Part shown: one piece after another, positions 26,333-37,400 of the stretch
Position numbering within the stretch: the first letter of the stretch is position 1
Layout of the letters: every line of letters starts with the position of its first letter
From: a virus
DNA: 64,000 bases
Direction: 5' to 3' (one strand)
IMG/VR virus record: IMGVR_UViG_3300042691_025071
Span: 1-64,000 of that record
The notes under the pieces: model-generated
Databases searched by the model: none
What the model was told of the DNA's origin: nothing
What the model saw: the letters and a program-made list of their open reading frames with translations, nothing else
Position numbers and translations under genes: made by a program

Positions 26333-26367
26333 AAAACCAATAGATATTTTTCTATTGGTTTTTTTAT
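26333..26367 (+). terminator. Rho-independent terminator
   Basis: A 12-base-pair stem AAAACCAATAGA/TCTATTGGTTTT (26333-26344 with 26351-26362), then T run. It lies after the tube gene. Confidence 0.9.
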
Positions 26368-26392
26368 TTTAAAAACTTTACTTTAACATAGT

Positions 26393-26400
26393 TATTTATT
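26393..26400 (+). promoter_or_regulatory. Variant promoter motif TATTTATT
   Basis: One-base variant with the standard 13-base spacing to the ATG at 26414. Confidence 0.4.
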
Positions 26401-26413
26401 AAATTAACTTATT

Positions 26414-27163
26414 ATGGAAGAATTAAGAATAGACCCAACAATCGCATACGATGTGGTAGAATTACCATCAAGAGGAATACACTACCCAAACAATAAAAAA
26501 TCAGTAAGAGTCGCATATCTAACAGCAACAGATGAAAATATATTAGCCGCACCTAATATTGTTAATACGAATGGTGTTGTTAATGAATTATTAAAAAGAA
26601 AAGTTTTAGACAGAGACATAACTATTGACGAATTAATTGATGAAGATATTCAAGCGATTTTAATTTTTCTTAGAAACACTGCTTTTGGTTCAGAATATAA
26701 AGTAACATTAACTGATCCGAAAACAAATAAAGATTTTAATGTAACCGTTGACTTAGGTACATTAAAAATGAAAGATTTCACTTTAACACCAGATTCAAAT
26801 GGTGAATACAAATATTTTATGGAAAAATCTAAGGTAGATGTTACTTTTAAATTTTTAACAAAAAAACAAGAAAGTGAAATAGACGAAATTCAAAAAAGTT
26901 GGAATGGTTTAGGTGTACCACCGATTATGACAAAAAGGCTTGAATTTATGATTAAATCTGTTGCAGGTAATAAAGATATGATGAATATTAAAAATTTTAT
27001 TGATAGATTACCAATTAAAGATGCTCAGGACTTTAGAAAATTTATAAACGATAACAAACCAGGTTTAGATTTAACACAAAAAACAATCGCCCCATCAGGA
27101 GAAGAAGTCCTATTTGTTATAGGTTTCGGGGTGGACTTTTTTCGCCCTTTCTACGGAATATAG
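26414..27163 (+). CDS. Tail assembly chaperone/hub protein (zero-frame product)
   Basis: The 249-residue product follows the pattern of T4 gp26/gp51-type baseplate-hub and tail-chaperone proteins. It has VVELPSRGIHYPNNKKSVRV (about 15-34), then IDELIDEDIQAILIFLRN, a strand block, and a C-terminal part with RLPIKDAQDFRKFINDNKPG. It lies between tube and tape measure, where tail phages keep frameshifted chaperones. Residues 241-243 (DFF) lie on a TTT TTT CGC slip site; zero-frame reading adds only RPFYGI, whereas a +1 shift gives a convincing 48-residue extension. Confidence 0.75.
   Translation: MEELRIDPTIAYDVVELPSRGIHYPNNKKSVRVAYLTATDENILAAPNIVNTNGVVNELLKRKVLDRDITIDELIDEDIQAILIFLRNTAFGSEYKVTLTDPKTNKDFNVTVDLGTLKMKDFTLTPDSNGEYKYFMEKSKVDVTFKFLTKKQESEIDEIQKSWNGLGVPPIMTKRLEFMIKSVAGNKDMMNIKNFIDRLPIKDAQDFRKFINDNKPGLDLTQKTIAPSGEEVLFVIGFGVDFFRPFYGI
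27137..27145 (+). other. Putative +1 ribosomal frameshift site
   Basis: The site is TTT TTT CGC (codons 242-244). The Phe tRNA on the second TTT can move one base forward onto TTC, which it reads better, while the ribosome waits at CGC, an arginine codon seldom used here (AGA dominates). The next codon in the new frame is GCC. Confidence 0.65.
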
Positions 27164-27290
27164 AAAGGATCAACTTTCAGAGATATTATTTTTGGTTAAA
27201 AAAGGTTTTACCTATTCGGATATTTTGTCCATGCCTATTTATATAAGAAGATATTTCATAAATTATATAATAGAATTAGAAAAAGGTTAA
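27144..27290 (+). CDS. Frameshift extension of the tail chaperone
   Basis: These 48 codons are in the +1 frame, with no ATG until 27231. Joined to residues 1-243 of the gene at 26414 they would give a 291-residue protein. The extension starts ALSTEYRKDQLSEILFLVKK and contains GFTYSDILSMPIYIRRYFIN before ending IIELEKG. It reads as two amphipathic helices of the kind found at the C-terminus of tail chaperones and hub proteins. The frame opens right after a TAG at 27120-27122, with no start of its own, so expression needs a frameshift. A sequencing error in the T run would also explain it. Confidence 0.65.
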   Translation, partial: ALSTEYRKDQLSEILFLVKKGFTYSDILSMPIYIRRYFINYIIELEKG

Positions 27291-27294
27291 AATA

Positions 27295-29211
27295 ATGCCA
27301 AATTTAAATTATTCAGCGTTAGCAAGATTTTCAAATGATTATACTGACGTATTTAATGAAGCTTTAAGACAAAATGGTGGTAATCCATTAACTTCCGATG
27401 AAAAAAGAAGATTAATGGATGAATGGAATAAGGTACAAAAACAATCTAACTCTGGATCAAGTTCATCTAGCACAAGTGGTACAGGTACTGTTAGTACCGG
27501 TAGTGCAATTAAGGATGTTGGTACAGCATCTTTGAACGCTGTTATGGGTTTATTAAAAACTCAAGAATCACAATCAAATACTTATTTACCTAATTTACAA
27601 GATCAATTGGTGGGTATAGATGATCTAATGGAAAAAATTAAGACAGGAACTTTTACTTTACAAGGTATGGGTAAAACACTTGTCGAAATGGTGGCCAAGG
27701 GAATGGAAAGTTATTATGCACGACAGACAAAATTATTAGAAGAAGTTAACTCCAAAGCACTTTTAACAGGTGATCTTTCTAGAGATTTTAGAGAAACAAT
27801 AACAGACGCCAACCCAAGATTAGTTCAACTTGGTATTAGTTTTGCGGAGGTGGCAGATGCTGCAATTTCAATTGTAAATGAAAGTGGTAGATTTGCATTG
27901 GTCAATCAACAAACATTAGAAAAGGCGGGAGAGGTTGGTAAGGCATATTTAGGTTCAATGCAAGACATGGTTAGCTTATATGATGATTTTGAAAAAATAG
28001 GTATAGGTGCACAAGAAGCAAATTCAGCAATAGAAAGAGCGGGTAAACGTTCTATGGAACTCGGTTTACAATCTAAAAAAGTAATTGGTGACTTAGCACA
28101 AAATATGGACAAAATAAATTCGTATGGTTTTAAAAACGGTATTGATGGATTGGCAACTATGGCAAGAAAGGCAACTGAATTTAGAATGAGTATGAATGAA
28201 GTTTTCCAAATAGCGGATAAAGTTATGAATCCTGAAGGTGCGTTAGAATTATCCGCTAATTTACAAGTATTAGGTGGTGCAATAGGTGATTTTAATGATC
28301 CACTTAAATTAATGTACATGTCAACAAACAATGTTGAGGGACTACAGGACGCATTAATTGGTGCTGCAAAAGGTTTGGCAACATATAATTCTGAACAAGG
28401 TAGATTTGAAATAACTGGTGTTAATTTACGTAGAGCAAAAGAAATGGCCGCTCAAATGGGTATTTCATACAAAGAACTCGCACAAGGTGCTTTGGCAGCG
28501 GCTGAAAAATCATCGGCGGCTTCTGATTTATTGGCTAGAGGTTTAACTTTAGATCCTGACCAAACGGAATTTTTAACAAACATAGCGAGAATGAAAGATG
28601 GTAAGATGACCATCGATTTAGGAAAATCACCAGATTTACAAAAATATTTTGGTAAACAAGAAGTTGCATTAGATGAGTTAACAGACCAACAAGCAAAAGA
28701 ATTATTACAATACCAAGACCAATTAAAAGAAAAAACAACAGAAGACATTGCGAGGGGACAGGCTTCAAATATTGAAAACATAAAAAGAGATGTCAATTAC
28801 ATTGCGTTATTGGGTATGAATCAGGCGGGTAAAAAAGGAACTCAACTTGCGGAAACATTAGGATTTGGACCAACAGCACAAGCTAAATTAGCACAATCAA
28901 CTAAAACCGAATCGGTTGCAGGAGGTAAATTGGTTACAGACTTTGTTGATAAAATGGGTAATAGTGTAGATAATCAGTTAAAAGAAGGTCAAAAGATAAT
29001 TAGGGATGGACTTAAGGCTCAAAATATGAACAAAGAAAACAAAGAAGCATCAAACACAAAAACAACCGCAACAACATCAAATAATGCACCACAAACAAAT
29101 AATAATATAGTATTTGATTACGATAAATTTGGTAATATAATAAAAAGAATAAAAATTGAACCTACAGTTGTATCACCAACAAAAAATAGTTATCTAGTGG
29201 TAGATGAATAA
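27295..29211 (+). CDS. Tape measure protein
   Basis: This 638-residue, largely alpha-helical protein has heptad-rich stretches and no membrane segment. It has a Ser/Gly/Thr-rich linker near residues 50-72 and an Asn/Thr-rich linker near 580-605. It directly follows the tail chaperone, as tape measures do, and its length is close to T4 gp29 (590). In this family the protein spans the tail lumen and sets tail length. Segments such as GKAYLGSMQDMVSLYDDFEK and GVNLRRAKEMAAQMGISYKE are consistent with it. The role rests mainly on gene order and composition. Confidence 0.65.
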   Translation: MPNLNYSALARFSNDYTDVFNEALRQNGGNPLTSDEKRRLMDEWNKVQKQSNSGSSSSSTSGTGTVSTGSAIKDVGTASLNAVMGLLKTQESQSNTYLPNLQDQLVGIDDLMEKIKTGTFTLQGMGKTLVEMVAKGMESYYARQTKLLEEVNSKALLTGDLSRDFRETITDANPRLVQLGISFAEVADAAISIVNESGRFALVNQQTLEKAGEVGKAYLGSMQDMVSLYDDFEKIGIGAQEANSAIERAGKRSMELGLQSKKVIGDLAQNMDKINSYGFKNGIDGLATMARKATEFRMSMNEVFQIADKVMNPEGALELSANLQVLGGAIGDFNDPLKLMYMSTNNVEGLQDALIGAAKGLATYNSEQGRFEITGVNLRRAKEMAAQMGISYKELAQGALAAAEKSSAASDLLARGLTLDPDQTEFLTNIARMKDGKMTIDLGKSPDLQKYFGKQEVALDELTDQQAKELLQYQDQLKEKTTEDIARGQASNIENIKRDVNYIALLGMNQAGKKGTQLAETLGFGPTAQAKLAQSTKTESVAGGKLVTDFVDKMGNSVDNQLKEGQKIIRDGLKAQNMNKENKEASNTKTTATTSNNAPQTNNNIVFDYDKFGNIIKRIKIEPTVVSPTKNSYLVVDE

Positions 29212-29227
29212 TTTTTTAATTAAAACC

Positions 29228-29235
29228 TATTTATA
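29228..29235 (+). promoter_or_regulatory. Putative late promoter TATTTATA
   Basis: Exact octamer with 13-base spacing to the ATG at 29249. Confidence 0.5.
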
Positions 29236-29248
29236 ATATAAATTATAG

Positions 29249-32200
29249 ATGCCAACATATTTAGATTTTAATACAACAAGAACATTTAGGGATGCGTTAA
29301 TTGTTAGAACACTACAACAACCAAATGGTCCACAGACATTTAATGCAAGTAACTATACAGTACAAAATCTAAGTGATTTTTCAAATGTAGATCCGGGTGC
29401 GGTAGATACAAATAGAGCAAATGATTTACAACAACATCAAAATTCTAACACATTTAAACCGTTACAATATTTTGTTAAAGATAGGATAGATACAATTCCA
29501 AGAAGAGCAAATTTATTATTATATTATAATGGAACACCATATTTTAGAAGTGGTAACTATAATTTAGTTGGTATAATGACCACATCAAATTACGATAATG
29601 AATCTGAATTATTTAAATTTGCGGCATCATATATTAGGGATAAAGATCAAAAGGGTCCCGTGTATTCTAGAATAGAACAAAATCTTAAAAGAGTAACAGA
29701 AGGTAGGGTTAGATTATTAGATGCAATAAGAGGTAATAATACCACAGCAATAAATCTAATAACAGGTAGAGAACCGTTAGTTGATCCAAACTATCAAATT
29801 ACTGTTGCAAAAACATTACCCGGTAAAGCCATTGATTTTTTACAATCTGTTGCCGGTGTGGAATTCCCATTTACAGAAATACCTGGTGATTATTTAAGTA
29901 ATCCGGCGAATCCTGTAAATGTTAGACCTGATACAAGAACTGAATTAGGTGCGATACTTCAGGATGTCACAGGTGCTTTAGGTTCTTTAATCGGTATTCA
30001 AAGAAGACCACAAAGAGACAGGAAACCTTCTGATCTTTTTATTGAGTATATGGGTCAGGGTCAGAAACAAAGATTATTTGACAACTTATCTTTTTCAAAA
30101 TATGCACCAAATTATACCACAACAGCAAGATCACAAAATTCATCTAAATTATTTAATTTTGTTGATAATGTTGCACAAGGTGTTAAAAATGTTTTAGGTG
30201 TTGAAGCACCGGCAGGTATCGCATATATCGGTGATGACAGAGGAAATGATGTAAAATACGCGATGAGTGATTTTAATGATAGACCTGTTAAAAGTAATTT
30301 TTATTTAACTTTAATGTTTGATGAGATACAAGCAACTCTATTTCAAAGAACAAAAAATATCGGTGAGGGAGGACAGATTTCAAATAAATTAACTTGGATA
30401 AGTAAAAATTCAAAAAATAAAATAGGTGCGAACAACGAGTTTTTTAATTTACAAAAATCAAATTACGATCAGTCTCTATCGAGTGGTTTTGATTTTAGAG
30501 AAGATTCTATTTTAGGAGTAACACAAGAACTATTAAATACATTACCAACAAATGGTGGTGAAGCCCGTTCACATGTGGCAAATGTTATTGACCAAACAAG
30601 TAGAGTTTTTGGTGAAGGTGATATTAGAATATCTAGAGGTTCTGCAGTTAAATATACAGATAAATTTACAGGAGAAGAAAGTGGTGTTGAGTATTGTAGA
30701 GTGTGGACAAAAGATAGACCATACATGACAAGGTCAGATACCATGAAAAGAGGGACTAATATTAGAAAATTTGAAGGTAGTGTTTTAACAACACCTTATA
30801 ATTTGAATATTGCACCTATGTCCGATGGTAATAAAAGTTTTGAAGGATCGTCAAATATATTTCCAAATTACCCGTATGGTGGTGGATTTTATGCTAAAAA
30901 ATATATGTTTTCAATTGAGAACTTGGCATGGAAAACATCTAATAGAGAAGGATTTACAGTTCAAGATTTACCATATTGCGAAAGAGGACCAAACGGTGGT
31001 AGAGTTATGTGGTTTCCACCATATGATTTAAAAGTAAATGAAACAAACAATGCAAGATGGGAAGAAAACTTATTTTTAGGTAGACCTGAACCAATCTATA
31101 CTTATCAAAATACATCAAGATCAGGTACAATTTCATTTAAAGTAATTGTCGACCATCCAAGTATAATGAACTTATTGGTTAGAGAAGTCTTTAAGGATAT
31201 GTCAGATGAAGAGGCGGACAATTATATAAATGCCTTTTTTGCTGGATGTCAAGATGTTGACTTATATGATTTAGTTAAAAAGTACGCAACATTAAATGAA
31301 GATGATATAAAACTAATTCAAAGATATTTGAATGCGGGTGTATCAACTGAATTAATACAAAAATATAAAGTAGTAACTGAAGATATTAAACAAGATGAAC
31401 CAAACACATCACCTAGCGGTGGAGGTACTCAACCACAAAATATTAATTTAGATGTTAATCTAAAATTTGAGAACGATTATCCAAAAATGAGTACTAAGAA
31501 TTATATAACTGCGGAAAGTTATGAAACTGCATATTCTTATTATAAAGGATCGTCACCCACACAACAAACTGGAGATTATGACAAACAGAAAAATGCTTTA
31601 CAAAAAAATTTAAATCTTTTGTTAACCGCATATAGTGCAACAACAAATCCTGATAAAAACATGTTAAACGATATAAAATTATTATATGGTAAGACAGATG
31701 TTAGAGGTACAAGTAAAAGTAGTTTAATACAAATATCTTTAAATAGATTAACAGATATTTTTAGTAAATTAGATGAGAATTATAGTACATATAGAAAAAC
31801 AATTGATCAATTAAAAGTAGACATATCTGGAGGTACGGTACAAGAAGTTACAATTGAAATAGGATCATCAACATCCGCGTTAACAAATAATGAATATAAC
31901 CTTAATTTATCTTTTAGAAGAACATATTCAATCTTAAAGGACATTTTTGAAAAAATAGCAAATGATCCTTCGTTTGATATGGAAAAGTTTAGAACAACAA
32001 GATTAAAATATGTATTTCCAACAGATCCAACCACCAATAATATTAAAGACACTAAGTCCCCAATACAATGGGTTAATGATATTGTTACATTTAGAGACAT
32101 TGGATACGAGATAGATGGTAAATTTAAAATAAAAGTAACAAACTATGGTGAATATGGTAATGTAGAAGAAAATGGATCTAGTGTTTCGTGTACAACACAA

Positions 32201-34102
32201 GATTTTTTATATCCGCTAAATGTATCTGCAGGTGAAAAATTAGATGTTGTAGCACCAGTTGCGGTTAATTGTAGACAATCAAAAGTAAAGATAGGATATA
32301 TTAAACAACAGGTACAACCAACACCACCTCCACCACCACCAAATCCACCTGTTTTACCAAAGACATCATTAGAAGAAGATGGTAAAATTGAAATTAAAAA
32401 AGAAATAAAGAAACCACCTATTGATGTTATGAAAAGATTGATAATGAAAACATTATCGGAGTGTTTTTATTTCAAAAAATTAGAGGAGGATTCACCAATA
32501 CAATTTTCATCTTTAAAAGAAAAATTAAAATATTTTCATCCCGCATTTCATTCAATGACACCGGAAGGTTTAAATGCTAGATTAACATTTTTACATCAAT
32601 GTATTAGACCTGGCGACACATTACCAATAAAAGGATTATCAGATGAAGCCGATTTAAATGCCAGAAACACAACATTTGGACCACCACCAATTTGTATAAT
32701 AAGAATTGGGGATTTTTATCATTCAAAAGTTGCCATAAAAGATATAAGTATAAATTTTGATGATGCTGTTTGGGATTTTAATCCTGAAGGTATTGGTGTA
32801 CAACCGATGATTGCGTCTGTCACATTACAATTAAGTTTCATTGGTGGACATGGATTAGAAAAACCAGTTGAAAAATTACAGAACGCACTATCATCTAATT
32901 TTTATGCTAATACCGAAATGTACGATGAGAGATCCATACCAACAAATACAAAAATTGCTGGTGTTGATGCGGAACAGTTTACAAAAGATTTTTTAGAAAA
33001 GATACAAAAAAACGCACCAAAAACACCTGAAAGACAAGACGATGTTAATAATGGAAATAATATTGTTAATGGTAAATTTATAGGTAAACCTGAAGGTGAA
33101 GAAATAAGTTACGATGATTTAGTCAACGGATTATTTAAACAAGTTGAGAATTATTTTGAAAAATATAAGAGTGCTTATAACACATCTTTATTAAAATATG
33201 GTGAAGATATTACAAGTTTATTCTTTTCTGAAACATATAGACCAATAACAAAATATGATGTTTATACACAACCAAATGGTGCTCAAACTGTTGTTTTAGA
33301 TTTAGTAGGTGAATACAAAAAAAGTAAAGAATTACCAATAATATTGAGAGACGTTAGAGAAAGATTTGTTGATGTTATTGAAAATAAAATACCAAGTTTA
33401 ACAAAAGACCTATTAGACGCAAAAATACCGGATGCTAAAGTCCCAAATTCAGATCAAATTTTAAAACCATATTTAAGTTCAGAAATTAAAAAAATATTTG
33501 ATGAAATTCCAGAAAAATTTGGGGCAATTGAAAAAGATCTAATATTGGCTAGAAATGAAATTATAAAAACATTAGATGGGTTAAACTATTTAATCTATTA
33601 TATACATGATGGAAAAATAGAAAATGAAAAATTCACAAAGGTTGATTTATCTGGATTTACATATGATATTTTATTGGACAAATATTCATCGTGCGTTGAT
33701 TATATTAGTGATAACCATGTAAGATTAACTAATAAAATTTCTAACACAGTTAATTTTAATAATCCACAATCAATAACAGACGCACAAGTTATAAAAATGA
33801 TTTCAAATTTATTAAGTGATTATAAAAATAATATATTAAATCAATATACTGATGTACTTGTTTTCAGACCTAATGTTGAAAAAGAAAAATTATCCAAGTC
33901 GTTAGATAAATTTTTAGAAAAACCTGATGATATTAAATTTAAATTAAAAAAATACCCAAAAAGAAAAGACACATTAAAAATTAAGTTTAAAACAGGTACA
34001 CAATCAGATATTACCGACACCAATGAAAAAGATATACTTACAAAAATAAATTCTACAAAACAACCTGTAGATAAAAAACTAAATTATTTTAGAAATGAGT
34101 AG
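29249..34102 (+). CDS. Giant baseplate protein with tube-cap-like module
   Basis: A 1617-residue protein. Around residues 540-650 is a region with GGRVMWFPPYDLKVNE, FLGRPEPIYTYQNTSRSG and SFKVIVDHPS. A Pro linker (PTPPPPPPNPPVLP, about 1024) precedes the second half. Around 1140-1230 it reads FGPPPICIIRIGDF, then DISINFDDAVWDFNPEGIGV, FIGGHGLEKPVEKLQNALSS and FYANTEMYDER. Tube-like strands such as GPPPICIIRIG resemble the T4 gp48/gp54 tail-tube initiators, which suggests it caps the hub where the tube starts. The very large size is far beyond T4 counterparts. It is followed by the gp53-like gene with an 8-base overlap. Confidence 0.6.
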   Translation: MPTYLDFNTTRTFRDALIVRTLQQPNGPQTFNASNYTVQNLSDFSNVDPGAVDTNRANDLQQHQNSNTFKPLQYFVKDRIDTIPRRANLLLYYNGTPYFRSGNYNLVGIMTTSNYDNESELFKFAASYIRDKDQKGPVYSRIEQNLKRVTEGRVRLLDAIRGNNTTAINLITGREPLVDPNYQITVAKTLPGKAIDFLQSVAGVEFPFTEIPGDYLSNPANPVNVRPDTRTELGAILQDVTGALGSLIGIQRRPQRDRKPSDLFIEYMGQGQKQRLFDNLSFSKYAPNYTTTARSQNSSKLFNFVDNVAQGVKNVLGVEAPAGIAYIGDDRGNDVKYAMSDFNDRPVKSNFYLTLMFDEIQATLFQRTKNIGEGGQISNKLTWISKNSKNKIGANNEFFNLQKSNYDQSLSSGFDFREDSILGVTQELLNTLPTNGGEARSHVANVIDQTSRVFGEGDIRISRGSAVKYTDKFTGEESGVEYCRVWTKDRPYMTRSDTMKRGTNIRKFEGSVLTTPYNLNIAPMSDGNKSFEGSSNIFPNYPYGGGFYAKKYMFSIENLAWKTSNREGFTVQDLPYCERGPNGGRVMWFPPYDLKVNETNNARWEENLFLGRPEPIYTYQNTSRSGTISFKVIVDHPSIMNLLVREVFKDMSDEEADNYINAFFAGCQDVDLYDLVKKYATLNEDDIKLIQRYLNAGVSTELIQKYKVVTEDIKQDEPNTSPSGGGTQPQNINLDVNLKFENDYPKMSTKNYITAESYETAYSYYKGSSPTQQTGDYDKQKNALQKNLNLLLTAYSATTNPDKNMLNDIKLLYGKTDVRGTSKSSLIQISLNRLTDIFSKLDENYSTYRKTIDQLKVDISGGTVQEVTIEIGSSTSALTNNEYNLNLSFRRTYSILKDIFEKIANDPSFDMEKFRTTRLKYVFPTDPTTNNIKDTKSPIQWVNDIVTFRDIGYEIDGKFKIKVTNYGEYGNVEENGSSVSCTTQDFLYPLNVSAGEKLDVVAPVAVNCRQSKVKIGYIKQQVQPTPPPPPPNPPVLPKTSLEEDGKIEIKKEIKKPPIDVMKRLIMKTLSECFYFKKLEEDSPIQFSSLKEKLKYFHPAFHSMTPEGLNARLTFLHQCIRPGDTLPIKGLSDEADLNARNTTFGPPPICIIRIGDFYHSKVAIKDISINFDDAVWDFNPEGIGVQPMIASVTLQLSFIGGHGLEKPVEKLQNALSSNFYANTEMYDERSIPTNTKIAGVDAEQFTKDFLEKIQKNAPKTPERQDDVNNGNNIVNGKFIGKPEGEEISYDDLVNGLFKQVENYFEKYKSAYNTSLLKYGEDITSLFFSETYRPITKYDVYTQPNGAQTVVLDLVGEYKKSKELPIILRDVRERFVDVIENKIPSLTKDLLDAKIPDAKVPNSDQILKPYLSSEIKKIFDEIPEKFGAIEKDLILARNEIIKTLDGLNYLIYYIHDGKIENEKFTKVDLSGFTYDILLDKYSSCVDYISDNHVRLTNKISNTVNFNNPQSITDAQVIKMISNLLSDYKNNILNQYTDVLVFRPNVEKEKLSKSLDKFLEKPDDIKFKLKKYPKRKDTLKIKFKTGTQSDITDTNEKDILTKINSTKQPVDKKLNYFRNE

Positions 34103-34418
34103 AAGTTATTATGATAGATATGACGAATTTCTTATTGATGGTGAGTTTAGAATAGTACCTGGCATAGAAATACCTATAAAAAAGACAGATAAGTATGTTT
34201 TTTTTAAAAAAAATCAAACTAGATTAGATAAAATTTCAGATCAATATTATGGTACTCCTGTCTTCGGGTGGTTAATATTATTGGCCAACCCATTAGCGGG
34301 TAGTATTGAATTCGAAATACCTGATAATTTTGTAGTTAGAGTACCATTTCCACTAGTTACCTCTTTACAAGATTACAAAAGAAACGTAGAATTGTATAAA
34401 TTATATTATGGGGAATAA
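34095..34418 (+). CDS. 53: Baseplate wedge protein, gp53/LysM-like
   Basis: This 107-residue protein has a LysM-like core: a strand VFFKKNQTRLDKISDQYYGT, then FGWLILLANPLAG and IPDNFVVRVPFPL. The order (strand, RLDKIS-D-YYG, W-I-aNp, IP turn) is that of gp53-type baseplate wedge proteins. It overlaps the preceding gene by 8 bases and the next by 11, so the three are translationally coupled. Confidence 0.7.
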   Translation: MSRSYYDRYDEFLIDGEFRIVPGIEIPIKKTDKYVFFKKNQTRLDKISDQYYGTPVFGWLILLANPLAGSIEFEIPDNFVVRVPFPLVTSLQDYKRNVELYKLYYGE

Positions 34419-37400
34419 AGATATTTCAAATAGTGAGGACATTCTTGTTAAATCAGATGTAAATAATTTAATTTATGTCGACCCTAACAGTGTTGTTGTG
34501 GATGGTGAAATAGAACCTAGATCTATTCGTCCTGAAAATTTGATGATGTATGTTAATTTGGAGGCGGATATTATTCCCAGATCTATTTTAGTTTCTAGTA
34601 ATGATAAAAATACTTTAATATCTATAGCAAAAGGTACTCTTAATTTTTTAAGAAATCAAAATGGTGATGATTTTGATACGTCATGGACAAATGCATTTTT
34701 AGAAAAAACAGAAATTACAAAAAAAAGTACCGACATAAATGGTAATAAAATAAATGTAGGTACTGGTGAATTTTTTCAATCGGATGGAACCGGACAAAGT
34801 TTTGGTATTGATAGTATAACAATAACAACCAAAGGTTTGAACTCAATTCCACAAGTTACAATAAACTTTATAGATGTTAGAGGTAAAACATTATTTGAGT
34901 CTCCCGAAAACTCACCATATAAAGCATTTTTTCATTTACCTTGGCCGATATTTTATTTGACAGTTAAAGGTTATTATGGGAAGGCAATTAGATATAGATT
35001 ACATTTAGTAAAATTTACAACAAAATTTAACGAAGGGTCTGGTAATTTTGAAAGTATGGCAACATTCGTTGGTGCAACATTTGCACACATTTCTGATATA
35101 CCATTAAATGGTATGTTAAATTGTCCTTATATGTTTAGAGTTGAAAATAGTACAAGACCAACATTTAATGAAGGTAGTGGTACTTTTGAAAAAAAGATTT
35201 CAAAATCATCTAGAGGATATGCAATTTTAAGATCTGTTTATAATGAACTAAAACAAAAAAAATTAATTGATCCAAATTTTCCCGTAAAAACACTTAAAGA
35301 ACTTATTACAATTTCAGAAAGTTTAGATAAAATACTGGAAAACGAAATATTTCAAAAAGTAGATTTTAAGGTTTTCGCAGGTATAGTTGAATATGAAGAT
35401 GGTTTATCAAAATTAGGTGAATACATAAACATATGGACAAAGAAAAATTTATCTACTGTTAGTTTCACTGGCGGAACAAGGGGGGATGAATTATTTTATT
35501 TATTAAATATATCCGATAAAACAGATAAATCAAAAATAAAAGGAGATTCAGACGATACTCTTGAAAAGGGTTTAAATAGGTATAAAGAACTTTTATCTAA
35601 AACTAATTTATTTGCCAATAATGTAATAAACAAGACAAGTAGTGATTTTACTAAATTAAAGAAAAGTAACGATATTAAAAATATCGATGATTATATTGGT
35701 TATAAAGACAAACAAGTTGGGTTGAATATTGATTTACTTGGTGAGGATTATAAAAAAATGGTAAATGAATTTTTAAAACAAAAAGATGCACTACAAAAAG
35801 ATGTTGAAAAAGAAATAAATACAATTTTAAGAGACCCTAAAAAGGGTATTGGGTTTGAACCAACAATAAGAAACATATTTGCTGTGGTTCTTGCTAATGC
35901 AGAAGTTTACATTAGACTATTAAAAGATACACATAATAAGGCATTTCAAGATGCCGAAACTAGAAAAAATTTATTAGTCGGATTTTCCGATGAAACACCT
36001 GGTGGTGGTGCGGTATATCCTTGGCCGGAAGTTAAAAAAAGTACAGGTTCAGGTAGTAAAAGTAAAGTAGTGGCATATCCTGGTGATAAAGATCTATTAC
36101 AAAAATTGAAAACTAATGATAAGAAATTGTGGCCAGAAATTGATTTTGTTGAAGACTATATTGCGGTAACAACTAAAAAATATGACCCATTATCAGAAAA
36201 GGAAGGTGGTATTGGTAAAATAGATTACGTTTTTGAAGATAATTTAGATGAGGGTAAAATAAAAAAGATAAGTACACTTGACACACTAATAAATGGTTTT
36301 GGTAAATCTTTAGGTGTAATTCCTTATACAGAAAAAACATTAGTTTCTATATTATATGAAATATTTGAAAGATCATATTATATAACATTATTTGATTCTT
36401 TTAATTCAAATACAATAAGAGAATTATCTAATTTTGAATTTGAAAACTTAAGCGAGTCGATAAAACATGACAATGATGTTATTGATATATTAAGAGACAG
36501 TGTTAAAAGTTTTCCTGACTTATTAAACTTAATGAGAAGTCTATCACCATTTGATAGATATCCATATTACGTTGATAGACTACCAACAGTAGGTTATATT
36601 TCTAGCATAATAGATAGTCCACACATTTTTGAACAATATTACGACCCTAACAGGAATTCTAATAATAATACTAACCCTAAACCTGTTAATAATGATTCTT
36701 TATATGTTAAATTAAGTGATGATTTATTAAGATATCAGTCAGATACATATAGAACAGAAATATATCCATTTAATTCAAAAACATATTTGTCTTATTTAAA
36801 ACAAAATAGTTTTACTGATAATGAGTTTAAATTTGGTAACACTTTAAAAGTCAATACATCGGAAGGATTTATTTCAACAGAGGTGAATCCCGAATTATGG
36901 GTTAAAGATAATTTTAAGAATAATATATTTTCAAATAAATTGTATTTAGGTACCACTACAGTACCAGTACCTGGTACGGTACAAACATTCGGTTTAGATA
37001 CTAAAGTCAATATTTTAAATACACCATATTTCCACAAACAATTATATTCCGATTTCTTCAAATCAGGAAGAGTTGGTAAGTATGTGGGTTCTGCATATTT
37101 ATTACTTAATTCATTACCTTTTAAAGATTTGGAAGATAGATTTTCAAATAACATAAAAGTATCTTCTTTATTTAGAGAAATAGGTTCAACACATTTTATA
37201 CCATATCATTTACTATTAAAATGGGGATCAATATATCACAGATATAAAAAGAAAATTTTAGACAATAATGATATATTAGATGGTTTTTTAAGTACATCAA
37301 ATATAACCACAAATTTTAATGGTAGTGAGTTTTTTGATAATAATTCTGGATTTACATTTACATTAAATGGTAGTGGTGTGACATATTCTAATAATTCTGA

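Noticed and set aside
27236-27243. TATTTATA copy as promoter for the tape measure
   Set aside because: It lies inside the frameshift extension and 51 bases before the ATG; coding sequence explains it. A role cannot be excluded.
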